Shown: piece after piece, positions 33,204-42,565 of the stretch
Layout: the number at the start of each line of letters is the position of its first letter
Numbering within the stretch: position 1 is the first letter of the stretch
From: ENR-C587 sp942493235
GTDB taxonomy: Bacteria; Bacteroidota; Ignavibacteria; Kapaibacteriales; UBA2268
Direction of reading: 5' to 3'
NCBI GenBank assembly: GCA_942493235.1
Contig: OW818676.1
Coordinates: forward strand, 2,418,001 to 2,482,000
Length of the DNA stretch: 64,000 bases
Notes under the pieces: generated by a model
The model's database searches: none
The model's input: the letters and a program-made list of their open reading frames with translations, nothing else
What the model was told of the DNA's origin: nothing
Translations under genes and position numbers: made by a program

Positions 33204-34453
33204 ATTATTGGTTTATTATGGATAATATTAATTGCATTAATTATTTCATCTGTATCAATTGAATTTACGGATTCATTATCAGGACTGAGCAGCATTACTC
33301 TTTTGTCTGAATGAACTCTCCAATATACTAAATGGAATTCAGCCGGATATAGAATTATAGATCTGATTCCGGCACTGGCTGCAATATGAGCAGTTCCGGT
33401 ATCAGGGCTAATCAAGAGTTCTGCTCCGCATAGAAATGCAATAAAATCGGTAAGTCCTGATTTATACATTCTGCAATTTTCATGATTTACTGTTTTAACA
33501 ATTTCTTCTGCTCTATTATATTCGTCAGGCGAGCTCGAAATATAAACTATATTGTTAGAGTTTATATTTGGGTATATGTTGTAAAATTTGTTCAAAAATT
33601 CAATACATTTCTCACTGCTCCATCTATTAGTGGCTTTACCGGCAGATATATTTATAATTGTATATTTTCTACCTTCAATGGGTTTAATTTCAATAGCATC
33701 ATCAATCAAAATATTAGCTGTATTTATTATATACGATAGCTGATTTACAGTGTTATAATCCGAAATTTTCCAGTATGCCGATTTATCAATAAAAATATAT
33801 GGATTAAACTGCTCGAAATTTTCCGAAATTCCAAAAGTAACTGCTACCAATTTCGTCATTCTGTCTGCCCAAGTAAGGTCAGGAAAATCAATATCAATTT
33901 GTTTAGTAAACACTTTACCGTATATATTTTTTCTTTTAGGAAATAGAGCAATCACTCTTTCGGCACTTTTCCCGATTAGACTGCAGATAACTGCATTCAG
34001 CGTAGTTTTTGAATTATTTAAGCAGATTACATAATCATATTTTTTTTCTTTTCCGATTGCTCTAAGTTTTCTGAAATTAATTGAGAATATCGATTTGTAA
34101 TCACAGAGAATTGCTTGGTTTATATTTGGGTCATTAGATATTAGACTAATATTTTTAGAGCTTGCATAAACATCGATTTTACAATCTGGATAATAATGCT
34201 TAATCAGTCTGATAGCACCGGTAGAGACTACATAATCACCGATTGCATCATTGCGGATTAACGCAATATTTGGAGTGCTATTTGAATGTAAAGATGGCTC
34301 ATTCTTGGCACAAAGTAATATCCTAAAAATCGAAAAAGTAAGACTCTTGATTATAGATGAAAAGCTTTTTTTCGAATTTGTCTGTTTGTTATCAAGTGAA
34401 ACCAAAGTTTCCCTATGTATTAACTCCTTAAGATTTGTTTCGTTTATTATCAT
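33200..34453 (-). CDS. GT9 glycosyltransferase 1
   Basis: 417 residues, first gene of the run. Motifs are IALIRNDAIGDYVVSTGAIR, IINISAGKATNRWSSEK and LLISPDTGTAHIAASAGI. It is more diverged than the two that follow but has the same N-terminal extension and total length. All four together probably add consecutive sugars to a surface glycan or lipopolysaccharide core; no other glycan genes are adjacent. ATG start. Confidence 0.88.
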   Translation of the reverse strand: MIINETNLKELIHRETLVSLDNKQTNSKKSFSSIIKSLTFSIFRILLCAKNEPSLHSNSTPNIALIRNDAIGDYVVSTGAIRLIKHYYPDCKIDVYASSKNISLISNDPNINQAILCDYKSIFSINFRKLRAIGKEKKYDYVICLNNSKTTLNAVICSLIGKSAERVIALFPKRKNIYGKVFTKQIDIDFPDLTWADRMTKLVAVTFGISENFEQFNPYIFIDKSAYWKISDYNTVNQLSYIINTANILIDDAIEIKPIEGRKYTIINISAGKATNRWSSEKCIEFLNKFYNIYPNINSNNIVYISSSPDEYNRAEEIVKTVNHENCRMYKSGLTDFIAFLCGAELLISPDTGTAHIAASAGIRSIILYPAEFHLVYWRVHSDKRVMLLSPDNESVNSIDTDEIINAINIIHNKPII

Positions 34454-34572
34454 TATAATATTTACAGTTACAAAGAGTTATTCTTATTGAGTCTTATTTT
34501 CCTATATCAATAATTATAATAAGACGCTAACTAATACGTTTTATTATTAATTTAGTTACTTATTAACGAAAG

Positions 34573-34905
34573 TTGAGTTATAATTTGGGTTGGATTTATT
34601 TAGTTATTGCCGGTTCATTAGAAGTTGGGTTTACTACTTGCCTAAAGCTATCCGAAAATTTCTCAAATCGCTGGTGGGCTCTTGGTTTTTTTATAACCAG
34701 TATATTTAGTTTTGTATTCTTGAATAAAGCCATTCAGACAATACCTATGGGAACAGCTTATGCGGTTTGGACAGGAATCGGAGCTACCGGAACTGCTATT
34801 TTGGGAATGACCCTTTTTAAAGAATCAACTGATTTCTGGCGTATATTTTTTATTTTTTTGCTCATTAGTTCAATTATCGGGCTAAAGTTCGTATCAAATA
34901 AATAA
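34573..34905 (+). CDS. SMR-family transporter (Gdx/SugE-like)
   Basis: 110 residues, four transmembrane helices. Helix 1 carries the conserved Glu (IAGSLEVGFTTCLKL), and helix 3 has PMGTAYAVWTGIGATGTAIL, the SugE/Gdx type of signature rather than the EmrE one. Gdx proteins export guanidinium in exchange for protons; drug export is the alternative. No in-frame ATG lies near the expected start, so TTG at 34573 (after ACGAAAG) or TTG at 34585 must be used. No guanidine riboswitch was recognised in the roughly 120 bp upstream. Transcribed divergently from the GT9 operon. Confidence 0.85.
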   Translation: MSYNLGWIYLVIAGSLEVGFTTCLKLSENFSNRWWALGFFITSIFSFVFLNKAIQTIPMGTAYAVWTGIGATGTAILGMTLFKESTDFWRIFFIFLLISSIIGLKFVSNK

Positions 34906-35095
34906 ATCATTCCCTGTGTGTAATACACATTAACATCAATAACATCAATAGTATGCCCCAATAGTTTTAGTTCTTAGGTTACATTTATAGTTGTACTCTA
35001 AAGTAACTCCGAAAGATAATTTGACACATTTATTAATTTTTGACTACTCCAACTGTAATATTTAATCAGAGTTTCGCAATAGTCTCATAATTATC

Positions 35096-37582
35096 TTATT
35101 TTATAGGTAATTCTACTATAAAAGTAGAGCCAACACCGATATGGCTTTTGACAAATATCTTTCCGTTAAGTGAATTTACAAATTTCTTTGCAATAGTTAG
35201 CCCTAAACCTGTCCCGGCGATTGAGCCGACATTTCTACATCTGAAGAAAGGGTCAAATACAGAGTTTATTTCATCTTCGGCAATTCCTATGCCTTGGTCT
35301 GATATGCTAATCAGTATATGGTTATTATCACAATTTATACTGAATTCAATTTCAGACATCTCGGGAGAATATTTTAAAGCATTATTCAAAATATTAGTTA
35401 AAATTGCTTTTAGGATAGATGGGTCTGTATTCAAAATATATGAAGTAAAACTATAATCTTTTATTATAACAAATGAATTATTATTCTGATTATTTATCTC
35501 TTCAATCAATGTATCGGCAATCTTTATTATGTCAAGTTCAGACTTATTAACATTAGTTAAATTCTCTTGTTCTTTACCGATATGTAATACATTTTCCAAG
35601 AGTTTATTCATAGTATTTACAGAGTTTTCAATTTTATCCAGATACTTGTCAACTTTATCTAAGTTACCATTATCTATAGACATACGAACTAATTCGGTTG
35701 ATGAAAGGACAACTGTTAGGGGAGTTCTGTATTCATGAGAAATCATGGAGATAAAGCGTGTTTTTATTTCCGAGAGTACTTTCTCGTTTTCAAGAGCAAT
35801 TTCCAGTTCTAACTTAGCTTTTTCGAGCTCTGATGCAGCTTCTTTACGCCTAACATTTTCTCTTTTTAATTCATTATAGGCATTTTTCAATTCCGCAGTT
35901 CTTTCGATTACTTTCTGCTCAAGCTGAATATTTAACTTTTGAAATTGTTCTTCTTTTAATTTTCTTTCTATAGATAGAGCGATTTGATTAGAAGCAAAAA
36001 GAATAATATTTAAATCATTTTCTGAGAATGAATCAAACCCGCGAAAATTCATCATGCAAATAACGCCTATGCACTCTTTGGAATTTTTTAGAGGAACTGC
36101 TAATATTTCGGAGGGTGGATTTAAAAATTTTTGAATTTTTTGTTCGTTTATCTTTTTGTTAATTAGTTTCGAATTCCAAAGTATTGGATTTCCTGTTTTT
36201 AAAATATACTCGGTTAACGAATGTATAGCCGGCATATCTTGATTGACAGAATCAATATTTTTGAAAAACGGATAAGTAATTCTATTATCTTTACTATCTA
36301 TTAACGAAATAAACAAATTATTAGTAAAAATAATATTATTAAGCAATTCACTGATTCTCTCAAACAATTCAGTTGTGTTACGGCTTATATTTGCTGCATT
36401 AGCAATTTGGAACATAGTATTCTGAAATGTTTCATTGTGTTTTCTTTCGCTAATATCCCTAATTGAGCCGACAATTTTCAAAAATCCGTTAAAATCATCA
36501 GTAATAATTGCCGAACTTATTGAATAATCAGCAGATTCTTTGCCATCATCTATATTCAGTTTAGCTTCATAATCAGACAGCTTTCCCTTTTGTAGCAATA
36601 AATCGATATAATTATTGCCTTCGGAAGAGTCGTGAAATAATTCAATCAAAGAAGTACCAATATATTCAAGCCTATCTTTATTGGAAATAGCCGTAATTGA
36701 TGGACTTATTTCAAGTATTTCTCCGTCTATTCTTGTTTCAAAATAAACATCGATAATATTTTCAAATACTCTCCTATATTTTAGTTCCGAAATTACTAAT
36801 ACTGCCTCTGTTGCCTTATGAGCAGTAATATTTTCAATAATACCGTCTATATATTCAATACCGTTATCAGTTTCTATCAAGTTACAAGTGCTTTTTACCC
36901 ATATATTTTTATTTTTGGAAGTAATCCACTTTTCTTCGGAGGTAAAAGCTTTTGAATTATCAAATCTACTATAAAAGTCAACTGTATTATCCCCATCTAC
37001 ATAAAATTCTCTAATTGATTTACCATGCAGATGTTCTTCATTTTCAAACTCAAGAATTTCAGCTAATGCTTTATTTGAGTGTATAATATTTCCTTCTATT
37101 GTGCTTCTGAATATTCCGACCGGTAAGTTATCGACTAAGCTTCTATATTTTTTTTCGCTTTCTCTTAATTCTCTTGATGTTTTCTTGTCTTTTTCAATTA
37201 GTTCCCATTTTGATAATGCTCTTTCAACTGTATGTGGTAATTCGGCTATTGTATCGCTATTTTTGACTAAATAGTCCAAAGCTCCGCATTTAAGCACTTC
37301 AACAACTAATTCTTGGCTACCGTAGCCGGTCATTATTATAAATGGGGCATTTATAGTAAAATCATCTTGTTTTAATAGGTCTAATCCGTACCCGTCGGGC
37401 AGTTTCAAATCTAATAGAATTAAATCTACAGTATTATTTGCCAAAATATGTTTGGCGGACTGAAGGCTTTCTGCTCTGATAATGGAAAAGAAATCACAAT
37501 AAGGCTCAAATGCTCTTTCCATAAGTGTAAAATGGTTGATTTCGTCTTCGACTATCAATATAATCTTTTTTGTATTATTCAT
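35096..37582 (-). CDS. Hybrid histidine kinase: receiver, PAS, PAS, GAF, kinase
   Basis: 828 residues, no membrane segment. A receiver domain comes first (about 7-125; VEDE, phospho-acceptor Asp in LILLDLKLPDG, then TGYGS and YLVKNSD). Two PAS domains follow (about 143-260 and 265-385), then GAF (about 395-540), a coiled coil, HisKA (ISHEYRTPLTVV) and HATPase_c (NILNNALKYSP, SDQGIGIAED, GTGLGLTIAK). With the receiver at the N-terminus, it probably receives phosphate or a signal from another kinase, such as the one encoded just upstream. Between the two genes is the remnant of a response regulator. Confidence 0.92.
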   Translation of the reverse strand: MNNTKKIILIVEDEINHFTLMERAFEPYCDFFSIIRAESLQSAKHILANNTVDLILLDLKLPDGYGLDLLKQDDFTINAPFIIMTGYGSQELVVEVLKCGALDYLVKNSDTIAELPHTVERALSKWELIEKDKKTSRELRESEKKYRSLVDNLPVGIFRSTIEGNIIHSNKALAEILEFENEEHLHGKSIREFYVDGDNTVDFYSRFDNSKAFTSEEKWITSKNKNIWVKSTCNLIETDNGIEYIDGIIENITAHKATEAVLVISELKYRRVFENIIDVYFETRIDGEILEISPSITAISNKDRLEYIGTSLIELFHDSSEGNNYIDLLLQKGKLSDYEAKLNIDDGKESADYSISSAIITDDFNGFLKIVGSIRDISERKHNETFQNTMFQIANAANISRNTTELFERISELLNNIIFTNNLFISLIDSKDNRITYPFFKNIDSVNQDMPAIHSLTEYILKTGNPILWNSKLINKKINEQKIQKFLNPPSEILAVPLKNSKECIGVICMMNFRGFDSFSENDLNIILFASNQIALSIERKLKEEQFQKLNIQLEQKVIERTAELKNAYNELKRENVRRKEAASELEKAKLELEIALENEKVLSEIKTRFISMISHEYRTPLTVVLSSTELVRMSIDNGNLDKVDKYLDKIENSVNTMNKLLENVLHIGKEQENLTNVNKSELDIIKIADTLIEEINNQNNNSFVIIKDYSFTSYILNTDPSILKAILTNILNNALKYSPEMSEIEFSINCDNNHILISISDQGIGIAEDEINSVFDPFFRCRNVGSIAGTGLGLTIAKKFVNSLNGKIFVKSHIGVGSTFIVELPIK

Positions 37583-37622
37583 ATTATGGTCTTTTATTCC
37601 AGACTATCCAATAAAATCCGAG

Positions 37623-37694
37623 TTAATTCATCAATTCATTGAATTTATTGAAATCTATCGGTTTAACTAAATAACTATTTGAGTAATTACAATA
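37623..37694 (-). pseudogene. Remnant of a response regulator C-terminus
   Basis: The minus strand encodes YCNYSNSYLVKPIDFNKFNE followed by LMN and a stop. SNSYLVKPIDFNKF is the end of a receiver domain, with the invariant Lys before Pro and the alpha-5 helix start. Upstream in frame is a stop within 24 codons, and the rest of the gene (about 110 codons) is gone. It sits between two kinase genes in the same orientation, where a single-domain regulator would be expected. Confidence 0.65.
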
Positions 37695-37832
37695 TCATTT
37701 CCTATCTGAAATTGGACATACCTATTCTCACAGTTCTCGTGGCTTCAGATGCTATGTAAATACATACATATAGAGACTTGACAAAATTTAATACAAATAT
37801 TCCAACTACTCATTAGAATTATCCCTGATTTT

Positions 37833-40745
37833 TCAACTAATAATGTTTTTTGGAAAAGCAACAAAGAAAGTTGAACCCTTACCAATTCCTTCAGATTCAA
37901 CCCAAACTTTACCTTTATGAATTTCAATTATTCTTTTAACTAAAGCAAGCCCGACTCCGGTGCCTTCTTTTGACAAATCCAATTTCTCAAATAATCCAAA
38001 TATTTTATCAAAGTATTTATTATCAATTCCTATACCATTATCTGTAACGGTAAATACTATATGCTCTTCATTTTTAAATTGGTTGATTTTAATTTTCAAT
38101 ATTTCTTCAGGATTTCTAAATTTTACTGCATTTTCAATAATATTTTGGAATATTTGCCTTAGCCTGTTTTTATCTCCCCATATAGACTGCATATTTTCCA
38201 TAATTTCAATATTGATATTTATATTTTCAGTTATTCCGCTTAAAAGTTCAAATACTTCTCTGACTAAGAAATTAGAGTCCACTAATTCAGGTGGATTCAA
38301 CACTCTGCCGATTCTGGAAAGCTCTAATAAATCATCTAATAAAGCTTGCATTTTATCAGCGGCATTAGATATTCGGCTAATATCATCTTGTACTCTATCG
38401 ATTTTTGAAGAGTTCATATCGGTCAGTAGCATACCAATAAAGCCTTTTATTGTAATAAGTGGGCTACGTAAATCGTGAGACACAGTATAAATAAATTTCT
38501 CAATTTCGGAATTTTTAAATTCCAAGGTTTCTATTAGTTGCTCTTTTTCCATAATTGCAATTTTTTCTTTTGTAATGTCTAAGCAGGTACCTCGATAGCC
38601 AATTACATTACTGAGTGAGTCGTAAATTGGTGTTCCGCTAAGATTTAACCAAATAATATTACCGGACTCGGTTACAAATCTCGATCGGAAATTTTTAAAT
38701 TCCTCTGCAAACTCTATTAGTTCTTTTAGGAAACCCAAAGTATAATTTTTATCTTCGCTATATACTATATCGGCTAAAGTTTTATTTAATAGCTCTTGAC
38801 GACTATAACCCAATACGTCTTCGGCTTTCTGAGTAATAAATATATACTTCCAATTTGTATCTGTTTCCCAAATAAATTCGCCGGCTGCATTAGTAACATC
38901 TTTAAAGCGTTTTAGGCTGTCATTAAGTGCATCTTCGGCTGATTTTCTGTCACTAATATCAATTGCTATTCCCAAAGTACCGATGATATCATTCTTGAAA
39001 TTCCTTAGTGGTTCTATTTCGCAAGAAAACACTCTATTACCGAAGTTGATTTCATAGTGGGCGGAGCTGCCCTCAAGCACAGTTTTGTGCATTAGAATCG
39101 GATAATAATGCGGATTATCCGAACCATAGAACTTCTGAAGTGTCATTCCTACCATTTCAGCTTGAGAAAAAGATAAATGCTTTAGCCCTTGCCCTAAAAT
39201 TTGAATTATTTTCAATCGGCTATCAGTAGTCCAGATTATGCCCGGAATTTGATTCATAGCCGATTTAAACTTTTGCTCGCTTTCTATCAGAGCATTTTCG
39301 GCTATTTTTCTACGAGTGATTTCACGTGCCTGTTGAATATTCTGAAGAGCTAAGCTTGACATTTGCTTAGCAATTAAGTATAGTGCATTAGTAATTACCG
39401 CAAATTGTGCTTTCGACATTCTTTTAACGTCTTTTAGAGCCGATTCGTACTCAGTCTTATCGGCACCTATATCATCGGCATATTTCATTAATACTGCCAT
39501 GTCCACTTCCGCATCTAATACTTGACCGATTAGCCAGTTAGCTATCTGCCTGTCACCTATCATTATTCCGGCTCCGCCATCAATTAATCCACCGCTGAGG
39601 CAGGTCTTGCAATTTGGTCCAATTGCAGAATTTTTACCTATTTCAGAATCAGAAAGCATGCAGTTTTTCAATCCGATAGGGGTTTGACGGATTATATCAT
39701 TACATAATCTGCAGAAATTGCTTGGTTTAGTTATCGGAGTGCCGTCCGGCAAAGTAATTATCGATGCTACTCCGGTTGCATCAGAGAAGGCATCTTGGAT
39801 TTGCTGTAACTCTTCTACTTCAAATAAATCAAATATTGATAAATCGGAAGTATCTCCAATCGGTTGAGTTAGCGAAATAATTTTTTTATTAATCTGCTCT
39901 TGAGATTTTATCAATGCTTGATTGGTTTCTTCTAATTGACTTCTATAAATGCTATTTACTTCTTCAACTCTTTTTTTATCTGTTATATCAATATGGCTGC
40001 CAATCATCCTTAATGAAGTACCGGTTTCGTCCCACTCGATTACACTTCCCTTGCTCAATATCCATTTCCAGTCTCCGTTTTTGGATTTGAATCTAAATTC
40101 GACAGTATATTCCTTGTTTTCGGTCAAATGCAAATTTAAACGATTGGTTACAAATTCAAGATCATCAGGATGAATGAGGCTCTTCCAATTTTCAAAAGTA
40201 TGCTCAAATTCATCAATATCATAGCCCATCATAGTAAACCAGCGAGGGGAGAAAAACGATTTATTATTCTTTATATCCCAGTCCCAAAGGGCTTCTCCGG
40301 AATTAATATTTACCAATTTCAAAATATCCGAATAATACTTGATTGCATCGTCATATTCAAATAGTTTTATAATAAAATATTTATTTAAATTATAAATATA
40401 GCTATTGGCTCGTACTTCGATAATCTTTCTATTCCCCGGCACCGGAAGCTTAAACTCGGAATTAAAACTATAATCCGATTGAACATTATTACTCTTAAAA
40501 TAAGAGTACATTTTATCAAAATCAAATTCAGAGATGTAATTTACTAATATACTTACATCTTTTCCAATCAGTGCTTGCTTATCCTTTAATCTGAAAAATT
40601 CCATAATTGAATTACTGAAATCAACTATCACATTTTCTTTGATTAAAAGTATAGGAATACAACTATCTGCAAATACAAACTTATAGAAATTATTATCTAC
40701 ATAATCTGTATTGTCAAATCTATTTTCATGAACATTTGCACTCAT
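37833..40745 (-). CDS. Multi-PAS histidine kinase with PocR sensory domain
   Basis: 970 residues, cytoplasmic. Order: a PAS domain (about 20-125), PAS with PAC (140-255; WFTMMGYDIDEFEHTFENWK), a PocR domain (305-460), PAS (485-600), PAS (605-735), HisKA (IYTVSHDLRSPLITIKG) and HATPase_c (RLRQIFQNIIENAVKF, TDNGIGID, GTGVGLALVKRI). The PocR domain shows the Cys-rich ligand site FCRLCNDI, LKNCMLSDSE, CKTCLSGGL and the end IANWLIGQV. PocR domains sense small organic molecules such as propanediol or one-carbon compounds in characterised cases; the ligand here is unknown. The downstream response regulator has been lost. Confidence 0.9.
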   Translation of the reverse strand: MSANVHENRFDNTDYVDNNFYKFVFADSCIPILLIKENVIVDFSNSIMEFFRLKDKQALIGKDVSILVNYISEFDFDKMYSYFKSNNVQSDYSFNSEFKLPVPGNRKIIEVRANSYIYNLNKYFIIKLFEYDDAIKYYSDILKLVNINSGEALWDWDIKNNKSFFSPRWFTMMGYDIDEFEHTFENWKSLIHPDDLEFVTNRLNLHLTENKEYTVEFRFKSKNGDWKWILSKGSVIEWDETGTSLRMIGSHIDITDKKRVEEVNSIYRSQLEETNQALIKSQEQINKKIISLTQPIGDTSDLSIFDLFEVEELQQIQDAFSDATGVASIITLPDGTPITKPSNFCRLCNDIIRQTPIGLKNCMLSDSEIGKNSAIGPNCKTCLSGGLIDGGAGIMIGDRQIANWLIGQVLDAEVDMAVLMKYADDIGADKTEYESALKDVKRMSKAQFAVITNALYLIAKQMSSLALQNIQQAREITRRKIAENALIESEQKFKSAMNQIPGIIWTTDSRLKIIQILGQGLKHLSFSQAEMVGMTLQKFYGSDNPHYYPILMHKTVLEGSSAHYEINFGNRVFSCEIEPLRNFKNDIIGTLGIAIDISDRKSAEDALNDSLKRFKDVTNAAGEFIWETDTNWKYIFITQKAEDVLGYSRQELLNKTLADIVYSEDKNYTLGFLKELIEFAEEFKNFRSRFVTESGNIIWLNLSGTPIYDSLSNVIGYRGTCLDITKEKIAIMEKEQLIETLEFKNSEIEKFIYTVSHDLRSPLITIKGFIGMLLTDMNSSKIDRVQDDISRISNAADKMQALLDDLLELSRIGRVLNPPELVDSNFLVREVFELLSGITENININIEIMENMQSIWGDKNRLRQIFQNIIENAVKFRNPEEILKIKINQFKNEEHIVFTVTDNGIGIDNKYFDKIFGLFEKLDLSKEGTGVGLALVKRIIEIHKGKVWVESEGIGKGSTFFVAFPKNIIS

Positions 40746-40853
40746 ATCACCTCCGGCATAATTTATTTTGCCAATTGAATTGTTTATATTATTTTTGAAA
40801 TTACTAAATTTATTTATTTAAAACAAATTTTTATATAATATTTTGAGAATAAA

Positions 40854-41528
40854 ATGATAATTGACTTTAAAAAGTATCCTTACCCTGAAAGATTACGCCA
40901 CCATACAACGCCATATAATTACATACCATTAAAGGAACTTAAAGGTACTCCGGAGTTCTATCCTCCTCTACATGATAACATAGATTTTAAAGATATATTT
41001 TTAAATGGAAAAATGCCTGACGTTTTAGATATCGGATGTGGGAAAGCCGGCTTATTGCTTCAATTTGCAGAAGATAACCCATTTTTTAATATACTCGGCT
41101 TAGAAGTTCGGGATACTCTCGCATATTGGGCGGAAAATTTAATAAAATGCGAAAATATAAAAAATGCTGCTGTAATTTGGTACTCGGTAGTTAACGGTTT
41201 AGATTTTATTAATGATAATTCAATTGAAAAGATATTCTACTTGTTCCCGGACCCATGGACAAAAACTAAGCATAAAAAACGTCGTGCATTCAATATTAAG
41301 ACTCTTAATGATTTTCACAGAGTATTAAAACCAGAAGGCAAACTATATTTAGCCAGTGATTTAGAAGAAATTCACGATTATCATAAGGCTTTACTTGAAA
41401 AAGACACAAGATTCAAATATGAAATTATTGATAATGTTGAGCAGTGGGGGCTACCGATAACAAATAAAGAAACATTTTGTAAGAGGAAACATATTCATGT
41501 TTTTAGATTAATTGCCCAAATAAAATAA
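40854..41528 (+). CDS. trmB: tRNA (guanine-N7)-methyltransferase
   Basis: 224 residues with the SAM-binding motif DVLDIGCGKAGLLLQFA, then NILGLEVRD and the TrmB signature FYLFPDPWTKTKHKKRR, with FHRVLKPEGKLYLASD near the end. It methylates G46 in the variable loop of many tRNAs. It starts with ATG and is read divergently from the PocR kinase; a 69-bp gap separates it from cheV, so co-transcription is possible. Confidence 0.95.
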   Translation: MIIDFKKYPYPERLRHHTTPYNYIPLKELKGTPEFYPPLHDNIDFKDIFLNGKMPDVLDIGCGKAGLLLQFAEDNPFFNILGLEVRDTLAYWAENLIKCENIKNAAVIWYSVVNGLDFINDNSIEKIFYLFPDPWTKTKHKKRRAFNIKTLNDFHRVLKPEGKLYLASDLEEIHDYHKALLEKDTRFKYEIIDNVEQWGLPITNKETFCKRKHIHVFRLIAQIK

Positions 41529-41597
41529 TATTTCTTTGTTATACAGATAATATTTCTTAATTTTAAAGATGAATTTCTATCATCTTAGGAGTTTTTT

Positions 41598-42536
41598 ATG
41601 GCTGTAGAATCGAACATATTATTGGAATCAGGCACTAATGAGCTTGAAATTGTTGAATTTAAGCTTAATAATGATAGTGAAAATGAAAAATCATTTCAAT
41701 CATTTGGTATAAATGTGGCTAAGGTTAGAGAAATTATTCGTATGCCCTCTATTACCAAATTGCCAAATCTGCCGAAATGCGTTTTGGGTATTTTTACTCT
41801 AAGAGATAGATTAATCCCGGCATTAGATTTAAATAAATATCTGTACGGCAATTCAAATTCCGAATATAATCGAAAAATGATTATTGCGGAGTTTAATAAA
41901 ATGGCTTGTGGCTTTATTGTAAACGACGTTCATAGAATTCATAGAATATCATGGACACAGATAGAAACACCTGACACTCTAAATGAATTCAATGATAACG
42001 AATCATCTATCATTGGGATAATTAAATTTGATGACCGTAATATTTTGATGATTGATATTGAGAAAATAATTGCAGATATTGACCCTAATAGTGCAATAGA
42101 CATAGAAGAAGCTTCCAAAACAGTAACCGGTAAGCCAATTGCTATTACCGCAGAGGATAGCTCTACTATTCGCAAAATGATAACTGACAAATTAATCGGA
42201 GCAGGCTTTGAAATCAAGTCATTTAATGATGGAGAGTCTGCTTGGAATTATCTATTTGAACTCTCTAAACAGTGTAAGTCGGCAGAAGAGATTCGTAAAT
42301 TTGTCGATATTATTGTTACTGATATTGAAATGCCTAAAATGGACGGTTATACACTTACAAAAAATATCAAATCAGAACCGATGTTAGCTAAAGTGCCGGT
42401 AGTAATATTTTCGTCAATTGTATCGCAAGATGTTATGCACAAAGGCAAATCTGTAGGTGCTGATGCTCAACTTACGAAACCGCAAATCGGTATTCTTATA
42501 GATACGATTTACGACATTTTGGAGAAGCAGAAATAA
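41598..42536 (+). CDS. cheV: CheV-type chemotaxis coupling protein
   Basis: 312 residues. A CheW domain (about 15-165) shows VREIIRMPSITKLPNLPKCV and GIFTLRDRLIPALDL. A receiver domain (about 175-308) shows the acidic pair TAEDSSTIRKM, the phospho-acceptor Asp242 in IVTDIEMPKMDG, and the switch residues VIFSSI and LTKPQ. CheV couples chemoreceptors to CheA and is thought to aid adaptation through phosphorylation. Other chemotaxis parts in the window are the CheW and chemoreceptor at 48.4-51.4 kb. Confidence 0.95.
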   Translation: MAVESNILLESGTNELEIVEFKLNNDSENEKSFQSFGINVAKVREIIRMPSITKLPNLPKCVLGIFTLRDRLIPALDLNKYLYGNSNSEYNRKMIIAEFNKMACGFIVNDVHRIHRISWTQIETPDTLNEFNDNESSIIGIIKFDDRNILMIDIEKIIADIDPNSAIDIEEASKTVTGKPIAITAEDSSTIRKMITDKLIGAGFEIKSFNDGESAWNYLFELSKQCKSAEEIRKFVDIIVTDIEMPKMDGYTLTKNIKSEPMLAKVPVVIFSSIVSQDVMHKGKSVGADAQLTKPQIGILIDTIYDILEKQK

Positions 42537-42565
42537 ATACTTTAATAACGGACTTTTTGATAATG

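Noticed and set aside
34454..34572. Guanidine riboswitch upstream of the SMR transporter
   Set aside because: The conserved elements of guanidine-I, -II or -III riboswitches were not seen in this AT-rich gap.
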